This document shows positions 7,926 through 15,733 of a stretch of DNA of 23,961 nt, piece by piece (positions within the stretch are counted from its first letter, which is position 1; the number at the start of each line of letters is the position of its first letter). The stretch is taken from positions 1-23,961 of the forward strand of contig CAMWWS010000005.1 in the NCBI GenBank assembly GCA_947178085.1, in the 5' to 3' direction. The notes beneath the pieces were generated by a model. The model did no database searches. It saw only the letters and a program-made list of their open reading frames with translations, and was not told the DNA's origin. The DNA is from an uncultured Lachnospiraceae bacterium (GTDB lineage: Bacteria > Bacillota_A > Clostridia > Lachnospirales > Lachnospiraceae). Position numbers and translations under genes: made by a program.

Positions 7926-9893
7926 TTAAAAGACTTCCGCGACCTTGGCACCGTCTCTGACAAAAGCTATAAATTCGCTGACCTTGGCCTTTTCGGTCAC
8001 AAACTGTCCGCCGTGTCTTACGCTCTTGTCGGAAGTCCTTATCCACTTGCCCTTTGGAAGATAGACCTCACGCTCAATCTGTCCCTGATTTACAATCGGC
8101 GCGAAGAGGATATCCGGACCAAACATATACTGGTCGCTCAGCCTGTAGCAGTTTTCGTCTTCGGGAAAGTCAAAAAACATCGGACGCATAATGGGTTCGC
8201 CCGTCTCACTGGTCTTTTCGGCGCATTTGAGGATATAGGGTTTAAGGCGCTCTCTTAAAAGAATTAAGTCTTTGATAATCGGATAGTTTTCTTCGCCGAA
8301 ACGCCAAATCTCATTATATCCCCCACCGGGACAGATTATGCCCGGATTTCTGTCAACATAGTCCGACTGCCTGTTTCGCGTTCCGTGAAGTCTCATAACA
8401 GGGCTGAAAAGTCCGAATTGAAACCATCTGATAATAAGCTCGCGGAAGTAATCGCTTTCGGTGTCGCCGCTGAAGAAACCGCCTATATCGGAGTTCCACC
8501 AAGGAATACCGCACATTGCCATGGAAAGACCTGATATTACGCTTTCTTTGAGCGCGTTGAAACTTGAGATTATGTCGCCGTTCCAAACGAGTGCTCCGAA
8601 CTTCTGACTTCCCGGATATGCGGCGCGTGTCAGAAGGACGATTTCATCCTCTCCTTCGGATTTCAGACCATCATAAAAACACTTTGCATAGTAATAGGGG
8701 TACATCAACGCAGTCTGCGCCATGTTTCCGGCGTATGTTTTAAGATTGTTGAACTGCTGAGGGTGTACTTCAGGCTCAGCCTCATCGAGCCAGAACGTTC
8801 TGATGCCGTACTTTATGTAAGTCTTCTTTATCTGATCCCAGACGAAACTTCTCGCGTCCGGATTAGTCATGTCAATATAAGTTTGTTGTCCCCAGAAGTC
8901 GAAAGTGCCATACTGCCCGTTTTCGGTGCGGATGACCAGTTTCCTGTCGTCCATCTCACTCCAGTTGCGGCTCTTCGGGTTTATCGTCGGCCAATAGGAG
9001 ACTACCGGGCGCATACCCATACTTTTAAGCTCGTCAATCATAGCCTTGGGGTCGGGCCAGTATTTAGGGTCAAAGTCGCAGTTGCCCTGCTCAGTCCAAT
9101 GGAAGAAGTCGATAACTATTGCGTTGACAGGAATACCGCGTTTATGGTATTCGCGTGCAACCTCCATAAGCTCTTCCTGCGACTCATAGCGGCACCTGCT
9201 TTGCCAGAAGCCTGCCGCCCATTGCGGCATTTTCGGTGCAAAGCCCGTCAGTCTTGCATAGCGGTTCAGAACCTCAGCGGGTGTATCACCGACGAATACG
9301 AGGTAATCCACCTGATAGCAGCTGTCAGCGCTCCATACCGTATGATTAAGTCCGAATTCAACCATCCCGGGTGATGGGTTGTTCCACAAAAAGCCATAGC
9401 CCAGAGACGAATATATCACAGGCAACGTTGACTTCGTGTTACAATGCATAAGGTCATAGGTACAGCCTTTACGGTCGAAAAAGCCCTGTTGTTCCTGCCC
9501 AAGACCGTATATATGTTCATCATAAGCGTCAAAATATACTCTCGTACGGTAATTGTCTCCCTCAAGGTGGGTATATCTCACCGCGAGATCGTGCTCTTCG
9601 CGGGTCGAAAGAACGGTTTTGTCATCGCGCTTAAATTCTATGCGGCTGCCGGCCCATGACTTTCCGACAGACACGGTGAGCTTGCCGTTTTTAAGTACCG
9701 CTGTTCCGTCGTCTTCAAGATTTGCGGAAGCATTGTCAGTTTCAGGCGGAAGAAGTGTAAAACGTTCGTCTGAAAGCTTAGAATTTCTGGTAGCGCGTAC
9801 CCGCACGCAGTTTTCGCCGTATGGTTCGATTAAAGCAAGCTCGTCACGGGCTTCAAATATGATACTTTTATTTTTTACAGATATTTTGCTCAT
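7926..9893 (-). CDS. Glycoside hydrolase family 31 (alpha-xylosidase/alpha-glucosidase type)
   Basis: A 655-residue cytoplasmic enzyme (no signal peptide) that should release alpha-linked sugars from oligosaccharides with retention of configuration. An N-terminal beta-sandwich is followed by a TIM barrel. FWLDEAEPE carries the probable nucleophile D370, and VWNGD the probable acid/base D440. GGFFSGDTESDYFRELIIRWFQFG and MRLHGTR are further GH31 hallmarks. Length and the EAEPE form suggest an alpha-xylosidase-like branch, but the substrate cannot be fixed by eye. The ribosome site is GGAAGG before ATG 9893. No transporter or sugar regulator flanks it, so it is a lone catabolic gene in an otherwise envelope- and defence-related stretch. 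Confidence 0.93.
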   Translation of the reverse strand: MSKISVKNKSIIFEARDELALIEPYGENCVRVRATRNSKLSDERFTLLPPETDNASANLEDDGTAVLKNGKLTVSVGKSWAGSRIEFKRDDKTVLSTREEHDLAVRYTHLEGDNYRTRVYFDAYDEHIYGLGQEQQGFFDRKGCTYDLMHCNTKSTLPVIYSSLGYGFLWNNPSPGMVEFGLNHTVWSADSCYQVDYLVFVGDTPAEVLNRYARLTGFAPKMPQWAAGFWQSRCRYESQEELMEVAREYHKRGIPVNAIVIDFFHWTEQGNCDFDPKYWPDPKAMIDELKSMGMRPVVSYWPTINPKSRNWSEMDDRKLVIRTENGQYGTFDFWGQQTYIDMTNPDARSFVWDQIKKTYIKYGIRTFWLDEAEPEVHPQQFNNLKTYAGNMAQTALMYPYYYAKCFYDGLKSEGEDEIVLLTRAAYPGSQKFGALVWNGDIISSFNALKESVISGLSMAMCGIPWWNSDIGGFFSGDTESDYFRELIIRWFQFGLFSPVMRLHGTRNRQSDYVDRNPGIICPGGGYNEIWRFGEENYPIIKDLILLRERLKPYILKCAEKTSETGEPIMRPMFFDFPEDENCYRLSDQYMFGPDILFAPIVNQGQIEREVYLPKGKWIRTSDKSVRHGGQFVTEKAKVSEFIAFVRDGAKVAEVF

Positions 9894-9943
9894 TGTGATA
9901 CACCTTCCTTTTCTCGGCAGTCATTCATAAATTGAAATACTGA

Positions 9944-10765
9944 CTATCTGACAGGTATTTTCTTATCCGTATATAAAATGTGATTTACAAGCCACCCAAG
10001 CAAGAACTCTAATAGCTGTTGCAACGATTCCTGTGGATTTTTATCAATTTCAGATAAGTCAATGTTTTCCAGTTTCTGGATAAAGGCGTCATGTGCACGC
10101 TTTTGTGCATCAAGTCCGTCATAGCTGATGCTCTCCATATATTCTTCTTCATCGGCGAAATGGTCCTTCGTATATTCTTTCAACATGTCAAGTATATCCA
10201 GTATTTTGTCATATCCTGAGGCTTCATCATATGACTTTACCAGATGGTTTGCCTTATCTACAATGCTGAAAAGCTCTTTATGTTCGCTGTCGATTAATTC
10301 AATGCCGGTCAGGTATTCATCTGTAAATTCACAGGGATTTTCGCGCACCATCCATTCTTCAAGAGGCGGCAGCTTACCGATAAGAATATCGCTTCCGAGA
10401 ATGTGGCGGTATAGCCATTTTGCAAGAAAATTGACTAAATCAGTCAAAACCCTGCATTGTTCGTCTTCGCCATCAATGTTTGCAAATGCATAGTCACGGA
10501 TTTTTTCGCGAAAATACTCGTGCTGCGAACGTTGAAGAATAAGCTCGGGGTCACGTATCTTGGCCATATAGGCTTCTTCATGCGTAAAATGCTGCTCCGC
10601 ATAATTGTCAAGTTCCTCGATAATTTCCTTCACATCCTGATAACGGTCATTGCAAAAATTATTAGCAAGTATGTACCCGGCTTTGTTCAGCAATTCAAAT
10701 AATGTTCTATGTTCATTATCAAGCTGTTCTATACCAATCAGACAGTCATCCGTAAATTGAAACAT
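9944..10765 (-). CDS. Tandem bacteriohemerythrin (two oxygen-binding domains)
   Basis: A 273-residue cytoplasmic protein made of two hemerythrin domains in one chain. Each holds a complete di-iron ligand pattern. Domain 1: NEH, HFTHEE (His and Glu four residues later), QHEYF, and RHILGSD (His and Asp five later). Domain 2: SEH, HFADEE, AHDAF, and NHILYTD. Single-domain bacteriohemerythrins are about 130 residues, so this is a fusion of two copies. Both begin with a similar F(T)D(D/E)xLxGIExxDxEH stretch, which argues for internal duplication. The start is set at 10765 because GGAGG directly abuts ATG 10774 and lies 9 bases from ATG 10765. The likely role is O2 or NO binding, protecting an anaerobe. 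Confidence 0.92.
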   Translation of the reverse strand: MFQFTDDCLIGIEQLDNEHRTLFELLNKAGYILANNFCNDRYQDVKEIIEELDNYAEQHFTHEEAYMAKIRDPELILQRSQHEYFREKIRDYAFANIDGEDEQCRVLTDLVNFLAKWLYRHILGSDILIGKLPPLEEWMVRENPCEFTDEYLTGIELIDSEHKELFSIVDKANHLVKSYDEASGYDKILDILDMLKEYTKDHFADEEEYMESISYDGLDAQKRAHDAFIQKLENIDLSEIDKNPQESLQQLLEFLLGWLVNHILYTDKKIPVR

Positions 10766-10874
10766 AATAATCATCCTCCGAACATTTTTGTTATTTAATC
10801 AAGAATAGTGTATCATAATATAAAGCAAATTGGAATAAACAGTATTGTCTTATAAAAATGGAATGAATTTATAT

Positions 10875-10903
10875 TTGTAAAAAATACAATATTCGGTTAT
10901 AAT
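10875..10903 (+). promoter_or_regulatory. Promoter and probable operator of the antitoxin gene
   Basis: The -35 TTGTAA (10875-10880) and a perfect -10 TATAAT (10898-10903) are 17 bases apart. The -35 is part of an inverted repeat TTGTA-N5-TACAA (10875-10889), suitable for dimeric Phd-type autorepression. Two copies of GATAAAATT follow in the leader before AAGGAGG and the ATG. Confidence 0.7.
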
Positions 10904-10948
10904 AGGAGTATAGATAAAATTATGATAAAATTTTGATAAGGAGGTTTT

Positions 10949-11206
10949 ATGATACAGATTAGACCAGTTTCAGATTTAAGAAATAAGTTTCCGGATATAG
11001 AGAAAGCAGTTGGAGGAGGCGAACCTGTTTATTTAACCAAAAATGGCTACGGTGCTATGGTTGTTTTAAGTTTAGAAGCGTACTCGAAATTAACAGATGG
11101 TGTGGAAACTACCCTTGATGAAGCAGACAGAGCGGCAATGTATGATAGCAGAAGATATACACATGAGGAAGTGTTCTCAGATATTCGTAGGAGGGTAAAT
11201 GGCTGA
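10949..11206 (+). CDS. Phd/YefM-family antitoxin, intact
   Basis: An 85-residue protein. The N-terminal DNA-binding half has the Phd/YefM pattern: IRPVSDLRNKFPDIEKAV, EPVYLTKNGYGAMVVLSLEAY. The C-terminal tail (TTLDEADRAAMYDSRRYTHEEVFSDIRRRV) would wrap the toxin. AAGGAGG lies 5 bases before the ATG. The toxin start codon at 11199 overlaps its last codons, the usual arrangement for coupled antitoxin and toxin. Here, however, the toxin gene is broken, so the antitoxin appears orphaned. It may still repress its own promoter or neutralise related ParE-type toxins elsewhere in the genome. Confidence 0.9.
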   Translation: MIQIRPVSDLRNKFPDIEKAVGGGEPVYLTKNGYGAMVVLSLEAYSKLTDGVETTLDEADRAAMYDSRRYTHEEVFSDIRRRVNG

Positions 11207-11358
11207 TACAAAATATAAACTGCGGTATTTGCCGCTGTTTTATGAAGATAAAGAACTTTGTTATCTGGTATGTAGTTATAGATGACGAGAGTGAAGATAA
11301 GATTATGGAAATGCGAAGGTTCATGTATAATAAACAGGATAAAGACCAACTTTTATAA
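11199..11358 (+). pseudogene. ParE/RelE-family toxin with internal deletion and frameshift
   Basis: Translation starts with ATG 11199, overlapping the antitoxin stop, and reads MADTKYKLRYLPLFYED, a normal ParE-type N-terminus. It then runs off frame to a stop at 11283-11285. From 11251 a second frame gives KNFVIWYVVIDDESEDK then IMEMRRFMYNKQDKDQLL and a stop at 11356-11358, a typical C-terminal end of the same family. About 45-50 central residues that full-length members carry between these pieces are missing, and the join shifts the frame near 11249. The gene is therefore inactivated by a small deletion. Only a 28-residue peptide could be made from the original start. Confidence 0.85.
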
Positions 11359-11393
11359 AGCAGAAAGAAAGCACTTAGCTTTTTCTCTGCTTT
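11357..11393 (+). terminator. Long hairpin after the toxin remnant, likely terminator
   Basis: A 16-base arm (11357-11372) pairs with 11378-11393 with two mismatches and a 5-base loop ACTTA. The right arm ends in CTTTT, giving a short U-rich tail. It begins at the toxin stop codon and ends just before the MATE gene. It would close the antitoxin transcript, or act as a barrier before the pump gene. Confidence 0.55.
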
Positions 11394-11410
11394 TGTGCAT
11401 GGGTAATAAA

Positions 11411-12796
11411 ATGAAACTATATGATAAAAAACAGATAGACCGGAAAAATATATTATTTGACAATAAGACGCTGTTTTGGCTGATTATGCCCATAGTTTTA
11501 GAGCAGTTTTTTAACTCGCTTATGGGAATGGCAGATACCGTGATGGTAACGACAGTCGGCAGTGAGGCAATATCGGCAGTGGCGCTTGTGGAATCTATAA
11601 ATAATCTGGTTATTCAGATATTTTCGGCGATGGCGGCAGGCGCGGTAATCGTCTGTTCACAGTATATCGGAAGCGGGAATAAAAAGGAAAGCAATAGGGC
11701 AGCAGGGCAGGTTGTGCTTATGGTGCTTGTTATTTCACTCGCAATCACAATATCCGGTATTTTGGGCGGAGAGAAGCTCTTGCGGTTGATTTTCGGAACT
11801 GTTGAAGATTCCGTAATGGAAAATGCTCTGATTTATTTTATAATAACAGCTGTTTCATATCCATTTCAGGCGCTGTTCAGTGCAGGCGCGGCATTTTTCA
11901 GGGCATCGGGCAACTCTAAGTTTCCAACCAATGTATCCGTTATATCAAATGTTATCAACATTATCGGAAATGCCGTATTTATTTATGGTTTTAAATGGGG
12001 AGTGGCCGGCGCTGCAACTGCCACGCTTTTATCAAGAATCTTTAGCACAACAGTGATTTATTACTGCCTGAGAAAGCCAAAGCAGACAATCGTAGTAAAA
12101 GATTACTTGAAAATCCGTCCGGATATGGCGCTCATATTAACAATAATGTCGATTGGCATTCCGGCAGGGATTGAGAACGGTATGTTTCAGTTCGGGAAAA
12201 TTGCAATTCAGTCCACGGTCTCAGCGATGGGAACGACGGTTATGTCCGCTCAGGCAATGACTAATATCTTTGAAATGGCGAACGGTCTTTTTGCCAATGG
12301 AGTAGGAATCGGACTTATGACGGTTGTGGGACAGTGTATCGGAGCAAACAGGATAGAAGAGGCGAAGTACTATATAGTAAAACTTATGGGCGTTGCATGG
12401 GTGGGAGTGTTGATATCGTGCCTTCTTATATTTGCCATTACCAAGCCTATAACATGGCTTAGCGGTATGGAACCTGAGGCAGCTGTACTTTGTTTTGAAA
12501 TGATAACGGCAATAACAATCGTAAAACCGCTGGTATGGGTAGGTGCGTTTGGACTGCCTTATGGTCTCAGGGCAGCGGGAGACGTTAAGTTCCCAATGAT
12601 AGTCTCCATCAGCAGTATGTGGGGATGCCGTGTAATGCTTTGTAACTTCCTTGTTAAAATGTTTCATTTCGGACTCATAGCAGTCTGGCTTGGAATGTTT
12701 GCCGACTGGACTATCAGAGCAGCCATATTTTCAATACGGTTTTTGAGTGGGAAATGGATTCATGGGGGTGTGGTTAGGCGGAAAGGAGAAAATTAA
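11411..12796 (+). CDS. MATE-family multidrug/Na+ (H+) antiporter
   Basis: A 461-residue membrane protein with about 12 hydrophobic segments in two repeated halves. MATE features are FWLIMPIVLEQFFNSLMGMADTVMV near the N-terminus, GSEAISAVALVESI, FFRASGNSKFP, NVISNVINIIGNAVFIYGFKWGVAGAATATLLSR and the second-half GIGLMTVVGQCIGANRIEEA. It should export cationic or toxic compounds driven by an ion gradient. The open frame extends back to 11282 through the toxin remnant, but that part is unlike MATE proteins. ATG 11411 (or 11399) gives the normal length. No good ribosome site is visible, so the exact start is uncertain. A TATAAT at 11327-11332 without a clear -35 may be its promoter. Confidence 0.9.
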   Translation: MKLYDKKQIDRKNILFDNKTLFWLIMPIVLEQFFNSLMGMADTVMVTTVGSEAISAVALVESINNLVIQIFSAMAAGAVIVCSQYIGSGNKKESNRAAGQVVLMVLVISLAITISGILGGEKLLRLIFGTVEDSVMENALIYFIITAVSYPFQALFSAGAAFFRASGNSKFPTNVSVISNVINIIGNAVFIYGFKWGVAGAATATLLSRIFSTTVIYYCLRKPKQTIVVKDYLKIRPDMALILTIMSIGIPAGIENGMFQFGKIAIQSTVSAMGTTVMSAQAMTNIFEMANGLFANGVGIGLMTVVGQCIGANRIEEAKYYIVKLMGVAWVGVLISCLLIFAITKPITWLSGMEPEAAVLCFEMITAITIVKPLVWVGAFGLPYGLRAAGDVKFPMIVSISSMWGCRVMLCNFLVKMFHFGLIAVWLGMFADWTIRAAIFSIRFLSGKWIHGGVVRRKGEN

Positions 12797-12799
12797 ACC

Positions 12800-13393
12800 A
12801 TGCTAAAAGCAAAACTATCAAAAAATAAAAAACGCATTATCTTACTGTCTTTTAGTATTCTCGCCTTAATAGCAGGTTCCATATGTTACCTGTACTTCGA
12901 CGCAGAGCATATACAGCGAAGAATTAAAGAAAAGATATGCGCCAAGGTCATAGAGCATGAAGCTGAGTTATTAGAAATAGTGGAAGAATGTCAGGAGGAA
13001 GCAGCATTAACATACAGAAAAATTGAGAGTAATGATAACGATAATCAATATGCGTTAATTTATTATTACAAAGAATTAAATAATGAAATAATAAGTAAGG
13101 CATTTAGAGACTTTTATCTTAGTATGATTAATAAACAATCAGATGGCTCCGTACGGTTTCATGTCCGCGATTCAATAGTAAGTTTTTTGTGGGATGACTA
13201 TAGGTGTGGCTTTTACTATAGTGAAGATGATAAACCAATCGATGCGGTATGGACTCACAAAATGGATGAAGATGAAACAGAGTTTGAAGATTTGATTTTT
13301 TATGGAGAATACTGGTACAGAACGGAAAAGATAACGGATAACTGGTGGTTCTATGAAACTAAAACAGTATATACGTATGCGACACATCGTTAG
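12800..13393 (+). CDS. Membrane-anchored protein of unknown function
   Basis: This 197-residue protein is not recognised. A basic N-terminus (KAKLSKNKKR) and one hydrophobic segment (about residues 12-34) suggest an uncleaved anchor with the rest outside the cell. A charged, probably helical part (about 38-75, rich in Glu and Lys) is followed by a region rich in Tyr, Trp and acidic residues (YYYKELNN, FLWDDYRCGFYYSEDDK, YGEYWYRTEKITDNWWFYETK). It starts 3 bases after the MATE stop, with GGAG about 13 bases before the ATG, so it is probably cotranscribed with the pump. It could sense or assist at the cell surface, but no domain supports a function. Confidence 0.75.
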   Translation: MLKAKLSKNKKRIILLSFSILALIAGSICYLYFDAEHIQRRIKEKICAKVIEHEAELLEIVEECQEEAALTYRKIESNDNDNQYALIYYYKELNNEIISKAFRDFYLSMINKQSDGSVRFHVRDSIVSFLWDDYRCGFYYSEDDKPIDAVWTHKMDEDETEFEDLIFYGEYWYRTEKITDNWWFYETKTVYTYATHR

Positions 13394-13423
13394 CCTGATG
13401 AGCATAGTTTTATAAAAACTTCA

Positions 13424-13456
13424 CAGGGTCTTCTCAAAAACGGTCAATGGATTTAT
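13424..13456. repeat. 33-bp direct repeat, copy 1 (upstream of the TetR gene)
   Basis: An exact 33-base match to 15606-15638, beginning CAGGGTCTTCTCAAAAACGG and ending TGGATTTAT. The copy ends 21 bases before the TetR start codon. A possible promoter is TTCTCA (13431-13436), 17 bases, then TATTAT (13454-13459). The same spacing recurs in copy 2, so the repeat may be a shared control region. Confidence 0.85.
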
Positions 13457-13477
13457 TATATGATAAGGGGTATAAAA

Positions 13478-14107
13478 ATGAATGAGAAATTTTATTCGCT
13501 GCCCGAGGAAAAGCAACAAAAGATTATACACGCGGGATTTCGGGTGTTCTCGCAGAATTCATATAAGAAAAGTCCGATGAACGAGATTGCCGACTGCGCG
13601 GGAATAAGCAAGTCGCTGCTGTTCCACTATTTTCACAATAAAAAGGAATTGTACCTTTTTCTATGGGATAAAGCCTGCGAGGTAACCATGAAGTACCTTA
13701 ACGAATACGGCTGCTATGAGCCGGACGACCTTTTTGAAATGATGGAACGCGGTATGCGTGCGAAGATATACATGATGAAAAAATATCCAAGTATGACGGC
13801 GTTTGTTGTCAAGGCATTTTACGAGAAAGACCCGGAGATAAATTCGGAGATACGCGACAGCTATCGGAAATATTTCGATATAAAGGCTAATAACGCGCTT
13901 GCGCGGGTAGACACCGCTGATTTTGTCGAAGGGCTTGACTTAAGTATTATGTACCGCGAAATGTACCTCGCTTCGGAAGGGTATCTATGGGAGATATTTC
14001 AGAGCGGTGATGAGCTTGACGTGCCGAAGCTGGAAAAGGATTTCGAGGAAATGCTGAAATTTTGGAAGAAAATATACTTGAAAAAGGGAGTGCAGTTTGA
14101 AAAATAA
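13478..14107 (+). CDS. TetR/AcrR-family transcriptional regulator
   Basis: A 209-residue protein. The N-terminal helix-turn-helix covers about residues 8-55 (QQKIIHAGFRVFSQNSYKKS, MNEIADCAGISKSLLFHYF, HNKKELYLFLW). It is followed by an all-helical ligand-binding domain with no recognisable specificity. The start is set at 13478 because AAGGGG (13465-13470) lies 7 bases upstream; the ATG at 13460 has no such site. TetR genes of this type usually sit directly before an ABC ATPase and permease pair. Here that pair is 1.6 kb downstream, behind an opposite-strand gene, and shares the 33-bp upstream sequence. It most likely represses itself and the exporter. Confidence 0.92.
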   Translation: MNEKFYSLPEEKQQKIIHAGFRVFSQNSYKKSPMNEIADCAGISKSLLFHYFHNKKELYLFLWDKACEVTMKYLNEYGCYEPDDLFEMMERGMRAKIYMMKKYPSMTAFVVKAFYEKDPEINSEIRDSYRKYFDIKANNALARVDTADFVEGLDLSIMYREMYLASEGYLWEIFQSGDELDVPKLEKDFEEMLKFWKKIYLKKGVQFEK

Positions 14108-14115
14108 ATATTAAA

Positions 14116-14154
14116 ATAAAAAAGCAGCGGCAGGTCAATATTAAAACCTGCCGC
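14116..14154 (-). terminator. Terminator between TetR and the secreted-protein gene
   Basis: A perfect 9-base stem, GCGGCAGGT (14127-14135) with ACCTGCCGC (14146-14154), and a 10-base loop. On the minus strand it is followed by TGCTTTTTTA, a good U-tract, so it ends the secreted-protein transcript. It may also slow transcription arriving from the TetR gene. Confidence 0.85.
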
Positions 14155-14179
14155 ATCCTTATATACTTATTTTGTTATA

Positions 14180-15472
14180 TTACTGTGAAACTACAGTATC
14201 CTTATAAACTAATGCAAATGCATAATATGTATCGGTTTCAAAAGTAATTGTATTTGGGTCTGAATCCAGATCCTCCAGTATGACAACCTGTCCGCCCTCA
14301 GTAACACAGATCATCTTGTATGCTCTGCCTGCAGCCTGTAATGACTTGGGTATGCTTAAAGCGATACGTGTTTTTTCATTTGTCTTATAGATAATTTTTC
14401 CGGAAGGGAAGATATTGTATGTTCTTCCGATGTTCCAATCCATCAATACTGCTTCGAAAGAATCGAAACATTTCTTGCCCTGCATTGCATTATGTATTGT
14501 TACAGTATAAGCATTTCCGTTATCTGCGGTATATACTGCCTTTTCTCTGCCGTAAGCTGCATAGCGTTTTTTCTCATCAGGTGTGGTGGGTTTCCATTCT
14601 TCAACCACCGGTTCTGCTACTGTCTCTGTTTTTGCTTCTGATCCTGATTCTACATTTGATTCTTCTTTGGATTCTGATGAGGATGAATCATTTGAACGGA
14701 GATCAAGCACATACCGTGAGGTGTCAGCACTGTCTAAATATTTATTAATATCCCTGCTGAGTGTACGAACATAAATAACATAAACATGACCTTCGCTTAT
14801 GTCTCCACTTAAATTTAATTCTGGATTATTACTACCAAAAGAATAGATGCAGGTACCATCTTCATATACTTCATAGTAAAATCCATAATCTTCACCTAAC
14901 GTATAGCTTGAATTCGATAATTCACAGGAAACAACACCGCTTTCATTTACGGAAACAATCGGTCGAGGTAACTGCTCAGACGGTCTTGTATAATTAAAGA
15001 CATCGCTGTAATCAGAAATTACCCTGTTACCATTGGAATCTACTGCCGCTACATTATATTTGTAATCCCCGCTTTCGCCATAACTCTCAATGTAATGATA
15101 AAGATCATATTTACACTCTCCAGCTGAATGTATTTCCCCGTCAGTAAATGAATTTTGACCGATAAAAACCTGATTTTCACCCGAAACATAAAATACTGCA
15201 GCGTATAAATATACATTGTTATTCGGATTATAAAAAATACCCTGCCCATTTCCAGACCAGCTTAAACTTGTTGGTGGTAAAAGTGAAGTGCTATTTGTAT
15301 TGTTTCCTCCGATTTCATCATCTTGTACTTCCGCACCTGTTTCTTCCAATACTTCAACATCCCCTGCATTGCCGGATTCTTCTTCTGCATTTACCTGAAT
15401 GACGCCGTTCTGGCTGAAAACCAATGCGGTTACGCCTAATGCTGCTAACAGCATTTTTAAACGTTTTTTCAT
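14180..15472 (-). CDS. Secreted FN3-like surface protein
   Basis: A 430-residue exported protein. MKKRLKMLLAALGVTALVFS is a signal peptide, with likely cleavage after A29 (VNA|EE). An acidic stretch follows, then two beta-rich repeats that look fibronectin-type III-like (LPPTSLSWSGNGQGIFYN and LPRPIVSVNESGVVSCE starts). Next come a Ser/Glu-rich linker (about 258-285, SSSSESKEESNVESGSEAK) and a C-terminal domain (about 300-430) with ADNGNAYTVTIHNAMQGKK, DWNIGRTYNIFPSGK and TDTYYAFALVYKD. The C-terminal domain resembles one I associate with Lachnospiraceae secreted proteins of unknown function. There is no LPXTG or lipobox. AAAGGAGA precedes the ATG. It lies opposite and between the TetR gene and its presumed exporter, as if inserted there. 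Confidence 0.8.
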   Translation of the reverse strand: MKKRLKMLLAALGVTALVFSQNGVIQVNAEEESGNAGDVEVLEETGAEVQDDEIGGNNTNSTSLLPPTSLSWSGNGQGIFYNPNNNVYLYAAVFYVSGENQVFIGQNSFTDGEIHSAGECKYDLYHYIESYGESGDYKYNVAAVDSNGNRVISDYSDVFNYTRPSEQLPRPIVSVNESGVVSCELSNSSYTLGEDYGFYYEVYEDGTCIYSFGSNNPELNLSGDISEGHVYVIYVRTLSRDINKYLDSADTSRYVLDLRSNDSSSSESKEESNVESGSEAKTETVAEPVVEEWKPTTPDEKKRYAAYGREKAVYTADNGNAYTVTIHNAMQGKKCFDSFEAVLMDWNIGRTYNIFPSGKIIYKTNEKTRIALSIPKSLQAAGRAYKMICVTEGGQVVILEDLDSDPNTITFETDTYYAFALVYKDTVVSQ

Positions 15473-15605
15473 AATAATAAATCTCCTTTCATCCTTTGGG
15501 GTTTAGCCCTTTTTTATAAATATTTTCGTTAATATTTTAATCAAAACTATTGAATTAGTGTTCCACTGCCAGTGGATATTTTGCGCTTTTTATTATAAGC
15601 TGCCG

Positions 15606-15638
15606 CAGGGTCTTCTCAAAAACGGTCAATGGATTTAT
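15606..15638. repeat. 33-bp direct repeat, copy 2 (upstream of the ABC exporter)
   Basis: Identical over 33 bases to 13424-13456. It is followed by TATACT at 15636-15641, 17 bases after TTCTCA (15613-15618), giving a plausible promoter at the same position as in copy 1. The leader to the ATPase start at 15734 would be about 85 bases. Confidence 0.85.
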
Positions 15639-15733
15639 ACTATGGTAAAGTAGACCGATACGGATAATAACTAATGATAGTAGATTAAGAAAATGGATGA
15701 AAAATTTATTTAAAAGAGGGACGGGTATATAAA

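Noticed and set aside
8763..9930. Long plus-strand frames opposite the GH31 gene
   Set aside because: They are mirror frames of a strongly coding GH31 sequence with no recognisable domains and no ribosome sites.
11282..11410. N-terminal extension of the MATE protein by 43 residues
   Set aside because: The extension reads through the toxin remnant and terminator hairpin in another frame and does not look like MATE sequence. The normal family start is at 11411 or 11399.
13424..15638. Insertion sequence or transposon flanked by the 33-bp repeats
   Set aside because: No transposase or recombinase gene and no terminal inverted repeats lie between them. A shared regulatory sequence or simple duplication is more economical.
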